Assembly: GCF_031157375.1 (NCBI RefSeq)
Contig: NZ_JAVIFV010000004.1
Span: 124,001 to 188,000 of the forward strand
From: Sphingosinicella sp. LHD-64
Lineage (GTDB): Bacteria; Pseudomonadota; Alphaproteobacteria; Sphingomonadales; Sphingomonadaceae
DNA length: 64,000 nt
Direction of reading: 5' to 3'
The position numbers and the translations under genes were made by a program. Below are positions 1 to 8,426 of the stretch, one piece after another. Position 1 is the stretch's first letter. Every line of letters starts with the position of its first letter. Under the pieces are notes generated by a model. The model searched no databases. It saw only the letters and a program-made list of their open reading frames with translations, and had not been told where the DNA came from.

Positions 1-2878
1 GCAGCGCAATCGCGGCGGCGCCGCAGTCTCGATCGAGCTTGAGGAAAATCAGACGGCGACGATCGATATCGCCAACAGTGGCGCGATACGTTCCGATGCC
101 GGCGCCTCGGTCATCGACGGGACGCTGGTCGGCCTGGAGGAGGGCACGCAGGCGGTGAATGTCAGCGTCGGGCTGGCGGTATCGGCGGGCGAAGGCGGGC
201 GGGCCGATATCACGATCGACAACCGCGCGGGCGGGACAATCTCGGCATCGGGCGCATATGCCTTCGCCTCGGCGGACGGGGAGACCCCGGCGCCGGGCGG
301 CAGCACCGCCTACTCCACCGCGCTGCTGGTGGACGCGGATTCGCTCACCCTGACCAACGCCGGCACGATCAGCGGCGGGGAGGGGGCGACGCTTCCCGAC
401 GGCTATGTCCTGACCAGAGACTTCGCCCTGCCCGACAATTATCTCGCCGGCGCGATCCAGACCGGCGCATCGGTCGATCGTGTGACCAACACCGAAACCG
501 GGGAGATCACCGGATCGGTCGACCTCGGCGCGGGGGACGACAGCTTCGCCAACTATGGCACGATCACCGGCGACATCTTCCTGCGCAACGGCAACGACAG
601 CTACATCCATCTGCTCGCCGCGAGCTTCACCGGCACCGCCGATGGCGGCGCGGGCGAGGATTCGCTGGCGATCGACCTGACCGGCAGCGACGGCGTGGTC
701 AGCAACGCGCTCTACGAACAGTTCATCAATTTCGAGCTCTTCTCGCTGATCAGCAACGGCACGGGCATCGTCCTCGAAGACGGCGGCACGCTCGATCTGG
801 GCGAGGACTCGCGCATCGACACGCCGGGGGAGACCGCCATCCAGGGCGGCGACCAAGGCGACACGGTCAGCAACAGCGGCACGATCAACGGCAATGTCGA
901 TCTGGGCGGCGGGGGCAACACATTCACCAACAACGGCACGATCACCGGCAACATCGCGACCGGCGCGGGCAACGACAGGTTCAGCAACACCGCCGGCGGC
1001 ACTATCACCGGCAATGTCGATCTGGGCGATGGCGACGACAGCTTCGCCAACGCGGGCGAGATCATCGGCGATGTCGCACTGGGCGGCGGCGCCGATACCT
1101 ACGAGCTCGGCGCGGGGAGCGTCAGCGGCGTGGTCGACCTCGGCCAGGGCGACGATCGCCTGACGCTCGGTTCCGGCGCGAGCTTTGGGGGGGCGGTGAG
1201 TGGAGGGGCGGGCACCGATGTGCTCGGCCTCGCCACCGCTGGCACGGCCGCAGCGCCCTATGAGTTCAATGCCGCCGGATTCACAGATTTCGAACGCCTG
1301 ACCAATGTGTCCGGGACTGCGGCGATCTCCGGCACGGTGAGTTTTGGTCAGATCGAAGTCGCCGCCGGCCGGCTGATCGGCCGCGCGGGATCGGTGCTGA
1401 CCGGCAATGTCGCGGTCGCGAACGGCGCGACCTTCGGCAGCGCGGGTACCGTCAACGGCAACGTCACGGTCGCCTCGGGCGGCACCTTGTCGCCGGGCGC
1501 CTCGCCGGGGGTGATGACGGTGAACGGCAATGTCTCGCTCGCCGGCGGAACGACGACGATATTCGAATTCCAGCCGTCGCCGCTGCAGAGCGATCAACTG
1601 CTGATTTCCGGCACGCTTACCATCGCCGGCGGCACCACGCTCCGCCTGACCGGCGACCGCCCGCTCACCCCGGGCGTGGCCTATGACCTGATCGTCGCGA
1701 CCGGCGGGATCACCGGGACCTTCACCACGGTCGACCAGGCGGCGACAGTGCTCGGTTTCCTGCGCTATTCGGCCGATCGCCTGCAGCTGCTCGGCACCTT
1801 CCAGGCGGGCGCGGGCGTCTCGCCGCAGGTGGCCGCGTCGATCGACTATGTCAACGCGGTGCTGGTCGCCGGCGCCAGCACGGACCTGCTCGCCGCGGTG
1901 CCCGCGCTGCTGGCGAGCGACGGCACGGCCAATGCCGCGGCTTTCGCGCTGATCGGACCCGAAGCTTATGCGAGCGCGTCCGAGCTGGGATCGGAGCGCG
2001 GGCTGGGCCTGGTCAAGGCTGCCCGCGCCGGGCTGGGCAGCACCGGCCGCGCCGCGCCCGGTCCGTTCGCCTTCGGACAGGCGCAAGGCGGCTGGCGCGA
2101 CCTCGAGGGCGAGGCTCAACTGGGCATTTCGGGCGCCGACATCGAAAGCTACGGCGTGTTCGGCGGCATGGGCTACGGCAGCCGGAACGGGTCGATTGCC
2201 GCCTTCGTCGGCACCGTCGACAGCGAGCAGCGCCTTCCCGGGATCGCGGCGCGAACCGACGCGAATGGCATCGTCGTCGGCTTGGTCGGCCGCTTCGCCA
2301 GCGGCGGTTTCGATCTGTCGGCCATGGCCGCCTATGACTGGGGCGACGCCGAGACCGAGCGGGCCGTCCCCGCCAATGGCAGCGTCTCCGCCAGCTACCG
2401 CCTGCGCAGCCTGGTTCTGGACGCCGCCATGGGCTATGCGTTGCCGATCTCGAACGGCTGGGCCCTGCGTCCCGAAATCGGCATCACTCATGTCGCCACC
2501 GAACGCGGCGCGACCGGCGAGACGGGCAGCCCCGCCTTCGCCCTTGCGGTAGAAGGGGATGACCGCAATGCGACCTTTGTCGACGGCAGCATCGGGCTGA
2601 AGGGCGGCCTGGAGGCCGACGCGGCGTCCCGCCCGTGGATTCAGGCCGGAGTCCGGCACCAGGTGAGCGGCGGCCGCGCATCGGCGACCGGTGGATTCGC
2701 CGGCAATCCGCTGACATTCGCGCTGCCCGGAGCCGCGCGCGCCGAAACTCTGGCGCTGTTCGGCGCGGGAGCAAGTTTCGATATCGGCTCCGGCACCAGC
2801 CTATACGCAGCTTATCAGGGTGAGCTCGGCGAAGGGGGCAGCCACAATGTCAACCTGGGGATCCGCATTGCCTTCTGA
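1..2878 (+). CDS. Autotransporter (type V secretion), 5'-partial
   Basis: The reading frame is open from base 2, so the start codon lies before the window; an internal GTG at 155 is not the true start. The protein has a long passenger of glycine/asparagine/aspartate-rich repeats with recurring units such as GTITGNVDLG and GDDSFAN, typical of a right-handed beta-helix. A linker follows, then a C-terminal beta-barrel of about 270 residues that opens near FAFGQAQGGW and ends in an aromatic residue (GIRIAF), as outer-membrane barrels do. By family knowledge the barrel sits in the outer membrane and carries the passenger to the cell surface, where it may act in adhesion. No catalytic domain is visible in the part present. 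The signal peptide is outside the window. Confidence 0.93.
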   Translation, partial: QRNRGGAAVSIELEENQTATIDIANSGAIRSDAGASVIDGTLVGLEEGTQAVNVSVGLAVSAGEGGRADITIDNRAGGTISASGAYAFASADGETPAPGGSTAYSTALLVDADSLTLTNAGTISGGEGATLPDGYVLTRDFALPDNYLAGAIQTGASVDRVTNTETGEITGSVDLGAGDDSFANYGTITGDIFLRNGNDSYIHLLAASFTGTADGGAGEDSLAIDLTGSDGVVSNALYEQFINFELFSLISNGTGIVLEDGGTLDLGEDSRIDTPGETAIQGGDQGDTVSNSGTINGNVDLGGGGNTFTNNGTITGNIATGAGNDRFSNTAGGTITGNVDLGDGDDSFANAGEIIGDVALGGGADTYELGAGSVSGVVDLGQGDDRLTLGSGASFGGAVSGGAGTDVLGLATAGTAAAPYEFNAAGFTDFERLTNVSGTAAISGTVSFGQIEVAAGRLIGRAGSVLTGNVAVANGATFGSAGTVNGNVTVASGGTLSPGASPGVMTVNGNVSLAGGTTTIFEFQPSPLQSDQLLISGTLTIAGGTTLRLTGDRPLTPGVAYDLIVATGGITGTFTTVDQAATVLGFLRYSADRLQLLGTFQAGAGVSPQVAASIDYVNAVLVAGASTDLLAAVPALLASDGTANAAAFALIGPEAYASASELGSERGLGLVKAARAGLGSTGRAAPGPFAFGQAQGGWRDLEGEAQLGISGADIESYGVFGGMGYGSRNGSIAAFVGTVDSEQRLPGIAARTDANGIVVGLVGRFASGGFDLSAMAAYDWGDAETERAVPANGSVSASYRLRSLVLDAAMGYALPISNGWALRPEIGITHVATERGATGETGSPAFALAVEGDDRNATFVDGSIGLKGGLEADAASRPWIQAGVRHQVSGGRASATGGFAGNPLTFALPGAARAETLALFGAGASFDIGSGTSLYAAYQGELGEGGSHNVNLGIRIAF

Positions 2879-2934
2879 ATCGACACGGCGATCGATCCAG
2901 CCAAAAGTGGACGTGAAACAGCTATTCACGAGGC

Positions 2935-2990
2935 CAAGAATGGCCGCTTTTTCGTGACCGCGCCCAGAAGCGGACGGTCGGCTTTCGGCC
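2935..2990. repeat. Dispersed intergenic repeat, copy A
   Basis: A stretch of about 56 bp that resembles 12625-12679. Both copies run from an AATGGC(C/G)GCTTT block through CCAGAAGC to a GCTT(T/C)CGGCC end. The core AGAAGCGGACGGTCGGCTTT contains a short inverted repeat. It lies between the autotransporter and the broken recombinase. Related sequences are, from memory, frequent between genes in sphingomonads; function unknown. Confidence 0.55.
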
Positions 2991-3054
2991 ATGCACGTTC
3001 GTTGCGCTCCATAGTTTTCTTCGCGGTCAATCCTGGCCGGATGGAGAAATCCTA

Positions 3055-3528
3055 ATGGGACACTCAATTCATGACCCTGTCGAGCGCCCACCGTGGAACG
3101 TAGGGCGCACACCCGGTGCGAAGCGCGCCCTCAAGCCGCAGCAGATCTGGGCGATCCGATTTTGGTTGGACCGCGAGAAGCGCATGCGAGACCGGGCGCT
3201 CTTCGATCTCGCGATCGACAGCAAGCTCCGCGGCTGCGACCTAGTGAAAGTCCGCATCGGCGATCTTGCCAGCGGCGGCCGGGTCCGGAACCGCGCGATT
3301 GTCGTCCAGCAAAAGACCGGTCGGCCGGTCCAGTTCGAATTGCTCGAGCCGGCCCGCGGAAGCCTTCTGGCGTGGCTGGGACGTCGAGGCGGTTCACTGG
3401 AAGACTATGTTTTTCCCAGCCGGATCAATCACTCGGATCATCTCAGCACGCGGCAATATGCACGGCTCGTTGATGAGTGGGTGACCGGCATCGGATTGCG
3501 ATGCGACGATACGGCACGCACTCCCTAG
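3055..3528 (+). pseudogene. Tyrosine recombinase/integrase remnant
   Basis: The 157-residue product has the N-terminal catalytic part of a phage-type integrase: a helical segment KRALKPQQIWAIRFWL and the first catalytic arginine in KLRGCDLVKVRIGDL. The reading then shifts: the expected YGTHSLR segment appears as YGTHSLG in another frame from about 3510, and the H-x-x-R and tyrosine motifs that should follow are absent. The frame shown ends in the unrelated tail CDDTARTP. It is therefore truncated and catalytically dead. The 280 bases after it, up to the convergent glycosyltransferase, hold no gene I can support. Confidence 0.8.
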
Positions 3529-3811
3529 GCCCTCCCCTGATCTGGCCGTGCGCCAGACTGTCATTCGCGACCGTAGCGAGCGATCACTTCGGCGAGTTTG
3601 ATGTGACCGACACAAGCTCCAGTCGCGCGCGGACGCGCCGCCGGCTCAATCGTGCCGCGCCGTGTTGCGCGTTGCCCAGAGCAGAAGGCGGCCGAACAAT
3701 GCCCAGCCGCCACGTTCCGATCGGGAAACGAGACGCAGGAACGGCGGGCCGGGAACGTCCTCCGGCTCTTGCCGGCGTTCGCCATAAATTCCTGGTTCTT
3801 CCCCGCACATC

Positions 3812-4969
3812 TCAGGCCGCCCGACGATGCGCGGTGGCCAGCTGCCGGTAATGGGCGAAGAGCTCGCTGAAATGGTGGGCCATGGTTCGCACAGCCCGCG
3901 CCCCGGGCCGGATCCTCTGGCTTCGGACGAAGGCGCGTATGACGCGCGCGGCGTCGGTGGGATCGGCGGAGGCGAAGCAGAGGCCGCCGCCAGCGCGGGC
4001 ATGATCGGAGGCGCCGCCGCGATCCGGGACGATGAGCGGCAGGCCCGAGGCTGCCGCTTCTGCTGCGACCATCGAGAACGTCTCTGCCTCGCAGCCGTGG
4101 ATGAGCGCATCGGCGCTGGCGAGCAGACGCGCAAGCTCGACGCGGTCGGCGATCGGTGACAGGAGGTGGATGTGCGGGTTGCCGTCGATCTCGCGGACGA
4201 TGCGCAACCGATCGCGCCCGTCGCCGACAAGGACGAGGCCAATGGGATGATCGAAGCTCACCGCCATCACGGCCTTCACGATCATCGGCCAGCGCTTCTC
4301 CGGCGCGTGCCGGCCGACGCCGACGAGAAGGGTCGCATCCGCCGGCAGCGCGCAGCGCGCGAGCAGGCGCGCGCGCAGGGCCGAATCGCGCAGATCGGGC
4401 GAGAACAGGCCCGCCTCGACGCCCATCGGGTGGGTGGCGATGCGGCGAAGACCCGCCTCGGCGAGGCGCCCCGACAGGCTTGCGCTGGCGCTCACGACCA
4501 GATCGAAAGTAGGGTTGATGCGGCGCAGGTGACGCCAGATCCAGTCGAGGTTGCGGTCGATGGTGGCGGAGCTCGCCAGCCCCTCGAACCAGCGATAGGC
4601 ATAGGCCGCCATCGGATCGGCATGCATGACGAGCGCGCGCGGCGCATCGCCCGGCCAGCTCGCCACCGCCGAAGCGCTGCGCCAGGGCGAGGAGGCCTCG
4701 ACGAAGTCCGGCCGTTCCCGGTCGAGATGACGGTGGATCGTCGCGGCGTCGGCGAAGTAGCGATATTTCCGGTCGAACGGGAAACGCGGCGAGGCCACCC
4801 ACTCGATCCGCGCGCCGGAGCCGCGCACTTCGCTATGGTCCTCTGCGCCCGGCGCAAGGATCACGATCTCGTGACCGAGCGCGGGCTCGGCAACGAGCTT
4901 CTGGTCGACATAGGTGCGTACGCCGCCGCCCTCGGGCGCGTAGAAGGCCGAAACATCCACGATCTTCAT
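3812..4969 (-). CDS. Glycosyltransferase family 4 (GT-B)
   Basis: A 385-residue GT-B protein. The N-terminus MKIVDVSAFYAPEGGGVRTYV carries the glycine-rich acceptor-site loop of GT4 enzymes. The C-terminal half has VGVGRHAPEKRW (nucleotide-sugar side), LVLVGDGRDR, and the E-x7-E-like donor motif HGCEAETFSMVAAEAAASGLPLI. It should transfer a sugar from an activated donor to a lipid-linked or surface glycan in the cytoplasm or at the inner membrane face. It is the last gene of the minus-strand run that begins with a FecI sigma factor near 12377 and starts 4 bp after the DUF2141 gene. Donor and acceptor cannot be told from sequence. Confidence 0.88.
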   Translation of the reverse strand: MKIVDVSAFYAPEGGGVRTYVDQKLVAEPALGHEIVILAPGAEDHSEVRGSGARIEWVASPRFPFDRKYRYFADAATIHRHLDRERPDFVEASSPWRSASAVASWPGDAPRALVMHADPMAAYAYRWFEGLASSATIDRNLDWIWRHLRRINPTFDLVVSASASLSGRLAEAGLRRIATHPMGVEAGLFSPDLRDSALRARLLARCALPADATLLVGVGRHAPEKRWPMIVKAVMAVSFDHPIGLVLVGDGRDRLRIVREIDGNPHIHLLSPIADRVELARLLASADALIHGCEAETFSMVAAEAAASGLPLIVPDRGGASDHARAGGGLCFASADPTDAARVIRAFVRSQRIRPGARAVRTMAHHFSELFAHYRQLATAHRRAA

Positions 4970-4973
4970 CGCG

Positions 4974-5483
4974 TCACCTTTCCAATGGGCCGAAGGAGAA
5001 CATGCCCCGGCGGTAGTTCATCACGATCCGGATCCGGGTGATCCCCTGTCCCGCCACCACCCGGGTCGCCGCCGCGCGCGGCCGCGAGAGGCCAAGCCGC
5101 GGATTGTTCGGAAAGCCCGCGCCATCCACCGACAGGCCGAACCGGCGGTTGGAATCGCGGTCGTGGAGAAGGGAGAGGCTGTAGGCGCCGGGCGCGGGCA
5201 CGCGGATGCAGAGCTGCACATTGCCGCGGGCCGGGACAGGGCCCGCGACCCGGCGGAAGACCTTGCCGGCCATGATGAGGACATTGTCGTCGGCGAGGAA
5301 ATCCTGATCGTTGGAGGGGTAGGCCTCCAGCTTCAGCAGTCCCTGGCGGTCCTTGAGCCCGGCGACATCGACCAGGATGGCCGGCCCGGACTCGTTGGCG
5401 CGGCAGCGCCCTTCGGCCACGCCTAGCGACGGGCTGGACGGGAGCTGGGCTGCGGTGGCCGCGAGCAGAAGGGCGAGAGTCAT
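4974..5483 (-). CDS. DUF2141 domain secreted protein
   Basis: A 169-residue protein with a hydrophobic N-terminal signal (MTLALLLAATAAQL) and a DUF2141 beta-sandwich-like body: GLKDRQGLLKLEAYPSNDQDFL, a central VQLCIRVPAPGAYSLSLLHDRDSNRRF and a C-terminal FGLSVDGAGFPNNPRLG. The family is exported and of unknown biochemical role. It overlaps the flippase-like gene by 4 bases (ATGA), so the two are probably translationally coupled. Its place between a flippase and glycosyltransferases suggests envelope glycan work, but this is inference from context. Confidence 0.82.
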   Translation of the reverse strand: MTLALLLAATAAQLPSSPSLGVAEGRCRANESGPAILVDVAGLKDRQGLLKLEAYPSNDQDFLADDNVLIMAGKVFRRVAGPVPARGNVQLCIRVPAPGAYSLSLLHDRDSNRRFGLSVDGAGFPNNPRLGLSRPRAAATRVVAGQGITRIRIVMNYRRGMFSFGPLER

Positions 5484-6430
5484 GAACGCTCCTTGAGGCC
5501 CGCGAGCTCGCTGCCCGTCAGCAGGGCCCCGAGAATGACGTGGGTTGCGAGCAGCAAGGCCGCGATCATGCCGAGCAAGGCCGCGATCTGGCTGTCATGG
5601 CCGATCGCGACCACCGCCAAGGCGACGAAGGCGAGGTCCTTGTTCGGCAGGAAGGGCAGGCGCGAGAGCAGCAGGCGGAGCGCGGCGAGGATGAGCCACC
5701 AGCCGATCGGCACCTGCGGAAGGACGAGGTGCCACATCAGCGCGGCCAGCGCCGTCTTGACGACGATTCGCGCGGCATGCGCGCCGATCACGAAGCGCAG
5801 GTCGGCGGCGGGAAGGCTGAACAGCCGACGCCGGAAGAGCAAGGCGGCGAGCGAGGTCGCGACCAGCACGAAAGTGGAAAGATAGAAAGCCCTGCCCCCC
5901 AGGCCGAACTGCAACTCCCCCAGGAGCGGGAAGGCGATGGCCATCAGGACCAGAGTGGCGACATTGCCGACGACCGCCGACAGGATGGTGACGTCCTTGA
6001 TCGCGCCGAACGGCGCCCCGGTCATCCGCGATCGCTTGCGCGCCCAGGTGTAGAAATAGACCTCGCCGATATATCCGAAGAGAATCTCGTTCCCGATATA
6101 TTTGCGGGTGAGTGCGACGAGCCCCGAAGCGGAGATTTTCCAGAGGCGCCGGTAGATCGCCCATTCGCTGACGACCTGGACGAAATAGTAAGCGGTGAAG
6201 GTGAGCCAGAAGACGGCCGAAGCCGGCAGGAGCGCGACCAGCTCGGCCGGCCGGATGTCGCGCAGCTGAACGAGGATGGCGGCGAGAACCGCGCCGGAAA
6301 TCGCGAGCCCGAGCCAATGCAGCCAGCCCTGCCGCGACGCGTCGAGCGGCGCGGGATCGGGCCGCGCCGGATCGGGCGCCCGATATGTGCCTCCGGCCAG
6401 CTCGCTTGCCGCGGCGTCAGTCCGATACAC
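5480..6430 (-). CDS. Flippase-like membrane protein (LPG synthase/AglD TM type)
   Basis: A 316-residue polytopic protein with about 7-8 hydrophobic segments, starting with WLHWLGLAISGAVLAAILV. It contains the patterns of the lysylphosphatidylglycerol synthase TM / UPF0104 family (KYIGNEILFGYIGEVYFYTW, then ILSAVVGNVATLVLM). Members are thought to move or modify lipid-linked substrates across the inner membrane. The start codon is GTG and the gene overlaps the upstream glycosyltransferase by 14 bases. A start further downstream is possible since the first 35 residues are polar and poorly conserved in style. The substrate is unknown; neighbours suggest a surface glycan. Confidence 0.75.
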   Translation of the reverse strand: MYRTDAAASELAGGTYRAPDPARPDPAPLDASRQGWLHWLGLAISGAVLAAILVQLRDIRPAELVALLPASAVFWLTFTAYYFVQVVSEWAIYRRLWKISASGLVALTRKYIGNEILFGYIGEVYFYTWARKRSRMTGAPFGAIKDVTILSAVVGNVATLVLMAIAFPLLGELQFGLGGRAFYLSTFVLVATSLAALLFRRRLFSLPAADLRFVIGAHAARIVVKTALAALMWHLVLPQVPIGWWLILAALRLLLSRLPFLPNKDLAFVALAVVAIGHDSQIAALLGMIAALLLATHVILGALLTGSELAGLKERS

Positions 6431-7625
6431 GGGGGGCTCCGGAGGTGCTCATACCCGTAGACGGAGTGCCTTCGGGATTTCCCCACATCGCCGCCGCCGG
6501 GTCCGCATCCGCGGCTCGTCGCAGGAGGTGGAGATAGGCGGGCGCCGCCCGCTCGACGCGGAACCGGCGGGCGTGGGCGCGAAGGGCGCCGACGTCTGGC
6601 GCCCCACCCGGTGCCGCCATCGCGGCTGCAAGGGCATCGACGTCGCCGCGTGCGACGAGCCGGCCGAAGCGGCCGTGGCCGAGCAGCTCGTCCATGCCGG
6701 CGCTGCTGCGCATTGCGACGATGGAGACACCCGCCGCCATCGCCTCGACGACGACGCCGGGCATGCCTTCATAGTCGGACGAGAGGACGAACATGTCGGC
6801 GCGCGCGAACCAGATCGCCGGGTCGCCGCTGTGCCCCGGCAGCGCCAGGCGCGCGGCGATGCCGAGGCGGTGCGCCAGCGTCTCGAGGGCGCGCCGGCAG
6901 GGCCCTTCGCCCAGAATGACCAGCCGGTCGTCGGGGCCGCTGGCGCGCGCGAAGGCGGCAAGGAGAAGATCGAACCGTTTCTGCGGCGCGAGGCGGCCGA
7001 CGGAAAGGAACAGGCGGCCCTTCGTGCCGTCGCGGACGGCCCGGTCGCGTGTGTCGGCGAGGCGCCGGGCGGCCGCTTCGTCGAGCACGGGATTGTCGAT
7101 GACGGTGACCCGCGCGGGCGCAATGGCGAGCGCGTCCGCAATACTCTCGCGCATCGATTCCGCCATCGCCACCCAATGGGGGATCAGCCGGCCCTGGACC
7201 TTGAGCCAGCGCCGGTAGGCGTGACGGGCGAGGGCGTTCATGTCGGGTCGGCCGAGGTCGTTGCTGACCTTGGCCACGACCGGTGGGCAGACGCGCCCCA
7301 ACAGCAGGCGCAGCGCCACCGCGACCACCGTATAGCTGTTGCCCGCGCAGAAGATCACATCCGGGCGGACCGCGCGGATCCGGCGCCAGGCGCAGACGAT
7401 CATCCAGAGCGTTTCGAAACGGGCAGTCGAGATGGGGCCGGACGAATGGCGGTCATAGTTCAGCGCCGGCGCCTCATCGCGCATCGCACCGTCGGGCCGC
7501 CCGAGAAGCACGGTCACGTCGGCGCCGGCCGCCTGCCAGGACTTGCAGAGGCGCAATGCGACCCGCTCGACGCCGCCGGGCTCGAAGCTGTGAAGGCAGA
7601 CGAGGATGCGCAGCGGCGGCGGCAA
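6417..7625 (-). CDS. Glycosyltransferase family 4 (GT-B)
   Basis: A 402-residue GT-B enzyme. The N-terminus ILVCLHSFEPGGVERVALRL has the typical glycine-rich GGVER loop. The donor half contains LFLSVGRLAPQKRFDLLLAAF, LVILGEGPCR, and the acidic motif SSDYEGMPGVVVEAMAAGVSIVA. It lies in the same minus-strand run as the second glycosyltransferase (3812-4969), with a flippase-like protein between them. The start is a TTG preceded by a GGAG-like ribosome site; no better start is visible before the DUF2334 stop 45 bases upstream. Likely role: assembly of a cell-surface glycan; sugar specificity cannot be read. Confidence 0.88.
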   Translation of the reverse strand: MPPPLRILVCLHSFEPGGVERVALRLCKSWQAAGADVTVLLGRPDGAMRDEAPALNYDRHSSGPISTARFETLWMIVCAWRRIRAVRPDVIFCAGNSYTVVAVALRLLLGRVCPPVVAKVSNDLGRPDMNALARHAYRRWLKVQGRLIPHWVAMAESMRESIADALAIAPARVTVIDNPVLDEAAARRLADTRDRAVRDGTKGRLFLSVGRLAPQKRFDLLLAAFARASGPDDRLVILGEGPCRRALETLAHRLGIAARLALPGHSGDPAIWFARADMFVLSSDYEGMPGVVVEAMAAGVSIVAMRSSAGMDELLGHGRFGRLVARGDVDALAAAMAAPGGAPDVGALRAHARRFRVERAAPAYLHLLRRAADADPAAAMWGNPEGTPSTGMSTSGAPRVSD

Positions 7626-7670
7626 TCTTGGGCTCCGTTCGGACGTTCAATCCGAGACGGAGCCGTCCGC

Positions 7671-8426
7671 TCAGTTCCCCATCAGGTCGCCATAACGGCC
7701 AGGCGCCCGGCCGGTGAGGAAGGCCGCGAGCGTCCGGTCGATATCGGCCAGCAGGGCCGGCGACCTCGTGTCGCCGGGATGCACCGCCAGCCGGACGACC
7801 GGCAGCGGCCGAAGCGCGCGCCTGGCGAGCGCGGCAAAAGCGAACGAGCTTGCCTTGCGCGCAGGGCTGCGGCTGGCCCAGGTGACGACCGGCCCACGTG
7901 CCAGCACCTCGCCGTTTGCGGGCCGCCAGACCTTCATATGGTCCTCGGCCAGCGCGAAGCCCTCATCGGCGAGCGCCCGCATGGCGCCCTCGCCATAAAG
8001 CCAGGCGGGGGCGATGAAGCCCGCGACCGGGCGGCCGATCGCGTCCTCGACCAGCGCGCGGCCGTCCCGCATGCGCCGGGCGGCCTCGGCGCGGTCGAGG
8101 CCCAGGAACTCGCCCTCGCCGGCGGTCATGCGCTTGGCCTTGAAGACGGCAAGGGCGCTCTCATGATGCTGGTCGTCGCGGTGGCTCCAGCCGTGGAGGA
8201 ACATCTCCACGCCCCGATCGGCCCAACCGCGCAGCCGCGCCTTGAAGGCGCCGTCGCGCTTAAGCGGCGCCGCGTTCCAGTGATCGGGAACGACCAGCAT
8301 CGCGAAATGCGGACCGCCGAGCCGGCGCTCGAACCGTTCGGCGAGCATGTCGACCTCGGCTTCGAAGCGTGGGCCCACATCATGGATCGAGGCCAGCAGT
8401 CGTTTGGCCGGCTCAGTAGCGGACAT
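7671..8426 (-). CDS. DUF2334 polysaccharide deacetylase-like protein
   Basis: I place the start at the ATG at 8426, giving 251 residues (MSATEPAKRLLASIHDVGP); the frame is open further upstream but that part overlaps the receptor gene. The order of blocks matches DUF2334 / carbohydrate esterase 4-like folds: ASIHDVGP, VVPDHWNA, MFLHGWSHRDDQH (metal-site H-D-x-x-H region) and GFIAPAWLYGEGA. By family it would remove acyl groups from sugars in a zinc-dependent way. It overlaps the TonB receptor stop by 14 bases. No signal peptide is visible, so action in the cytoplasm or a non-classical location is open. Confidence 0.82.
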   Translation of the reverse strand: MSATEPAKRLLASIHDVGPRFEAEVDMLAERFERRLGGPHFAMLVVPDHWNAAPLKRDGAFKARLRGWADRGVEMFLHGWSHRDDQHHESALAVFKAKRMTAGEGEFLGLDRAEAARRMRDGRALVEDAIGRPVAGFIAPAWLYGEGAMRALADEGFALAEDHMKVWRPANGEVLARGPVVTWASRSPARKASSFAFAALARRALRPLPVVRLAVHPGDTRSPALLADIDRTLAAFLTGRAPGRYGDLMGN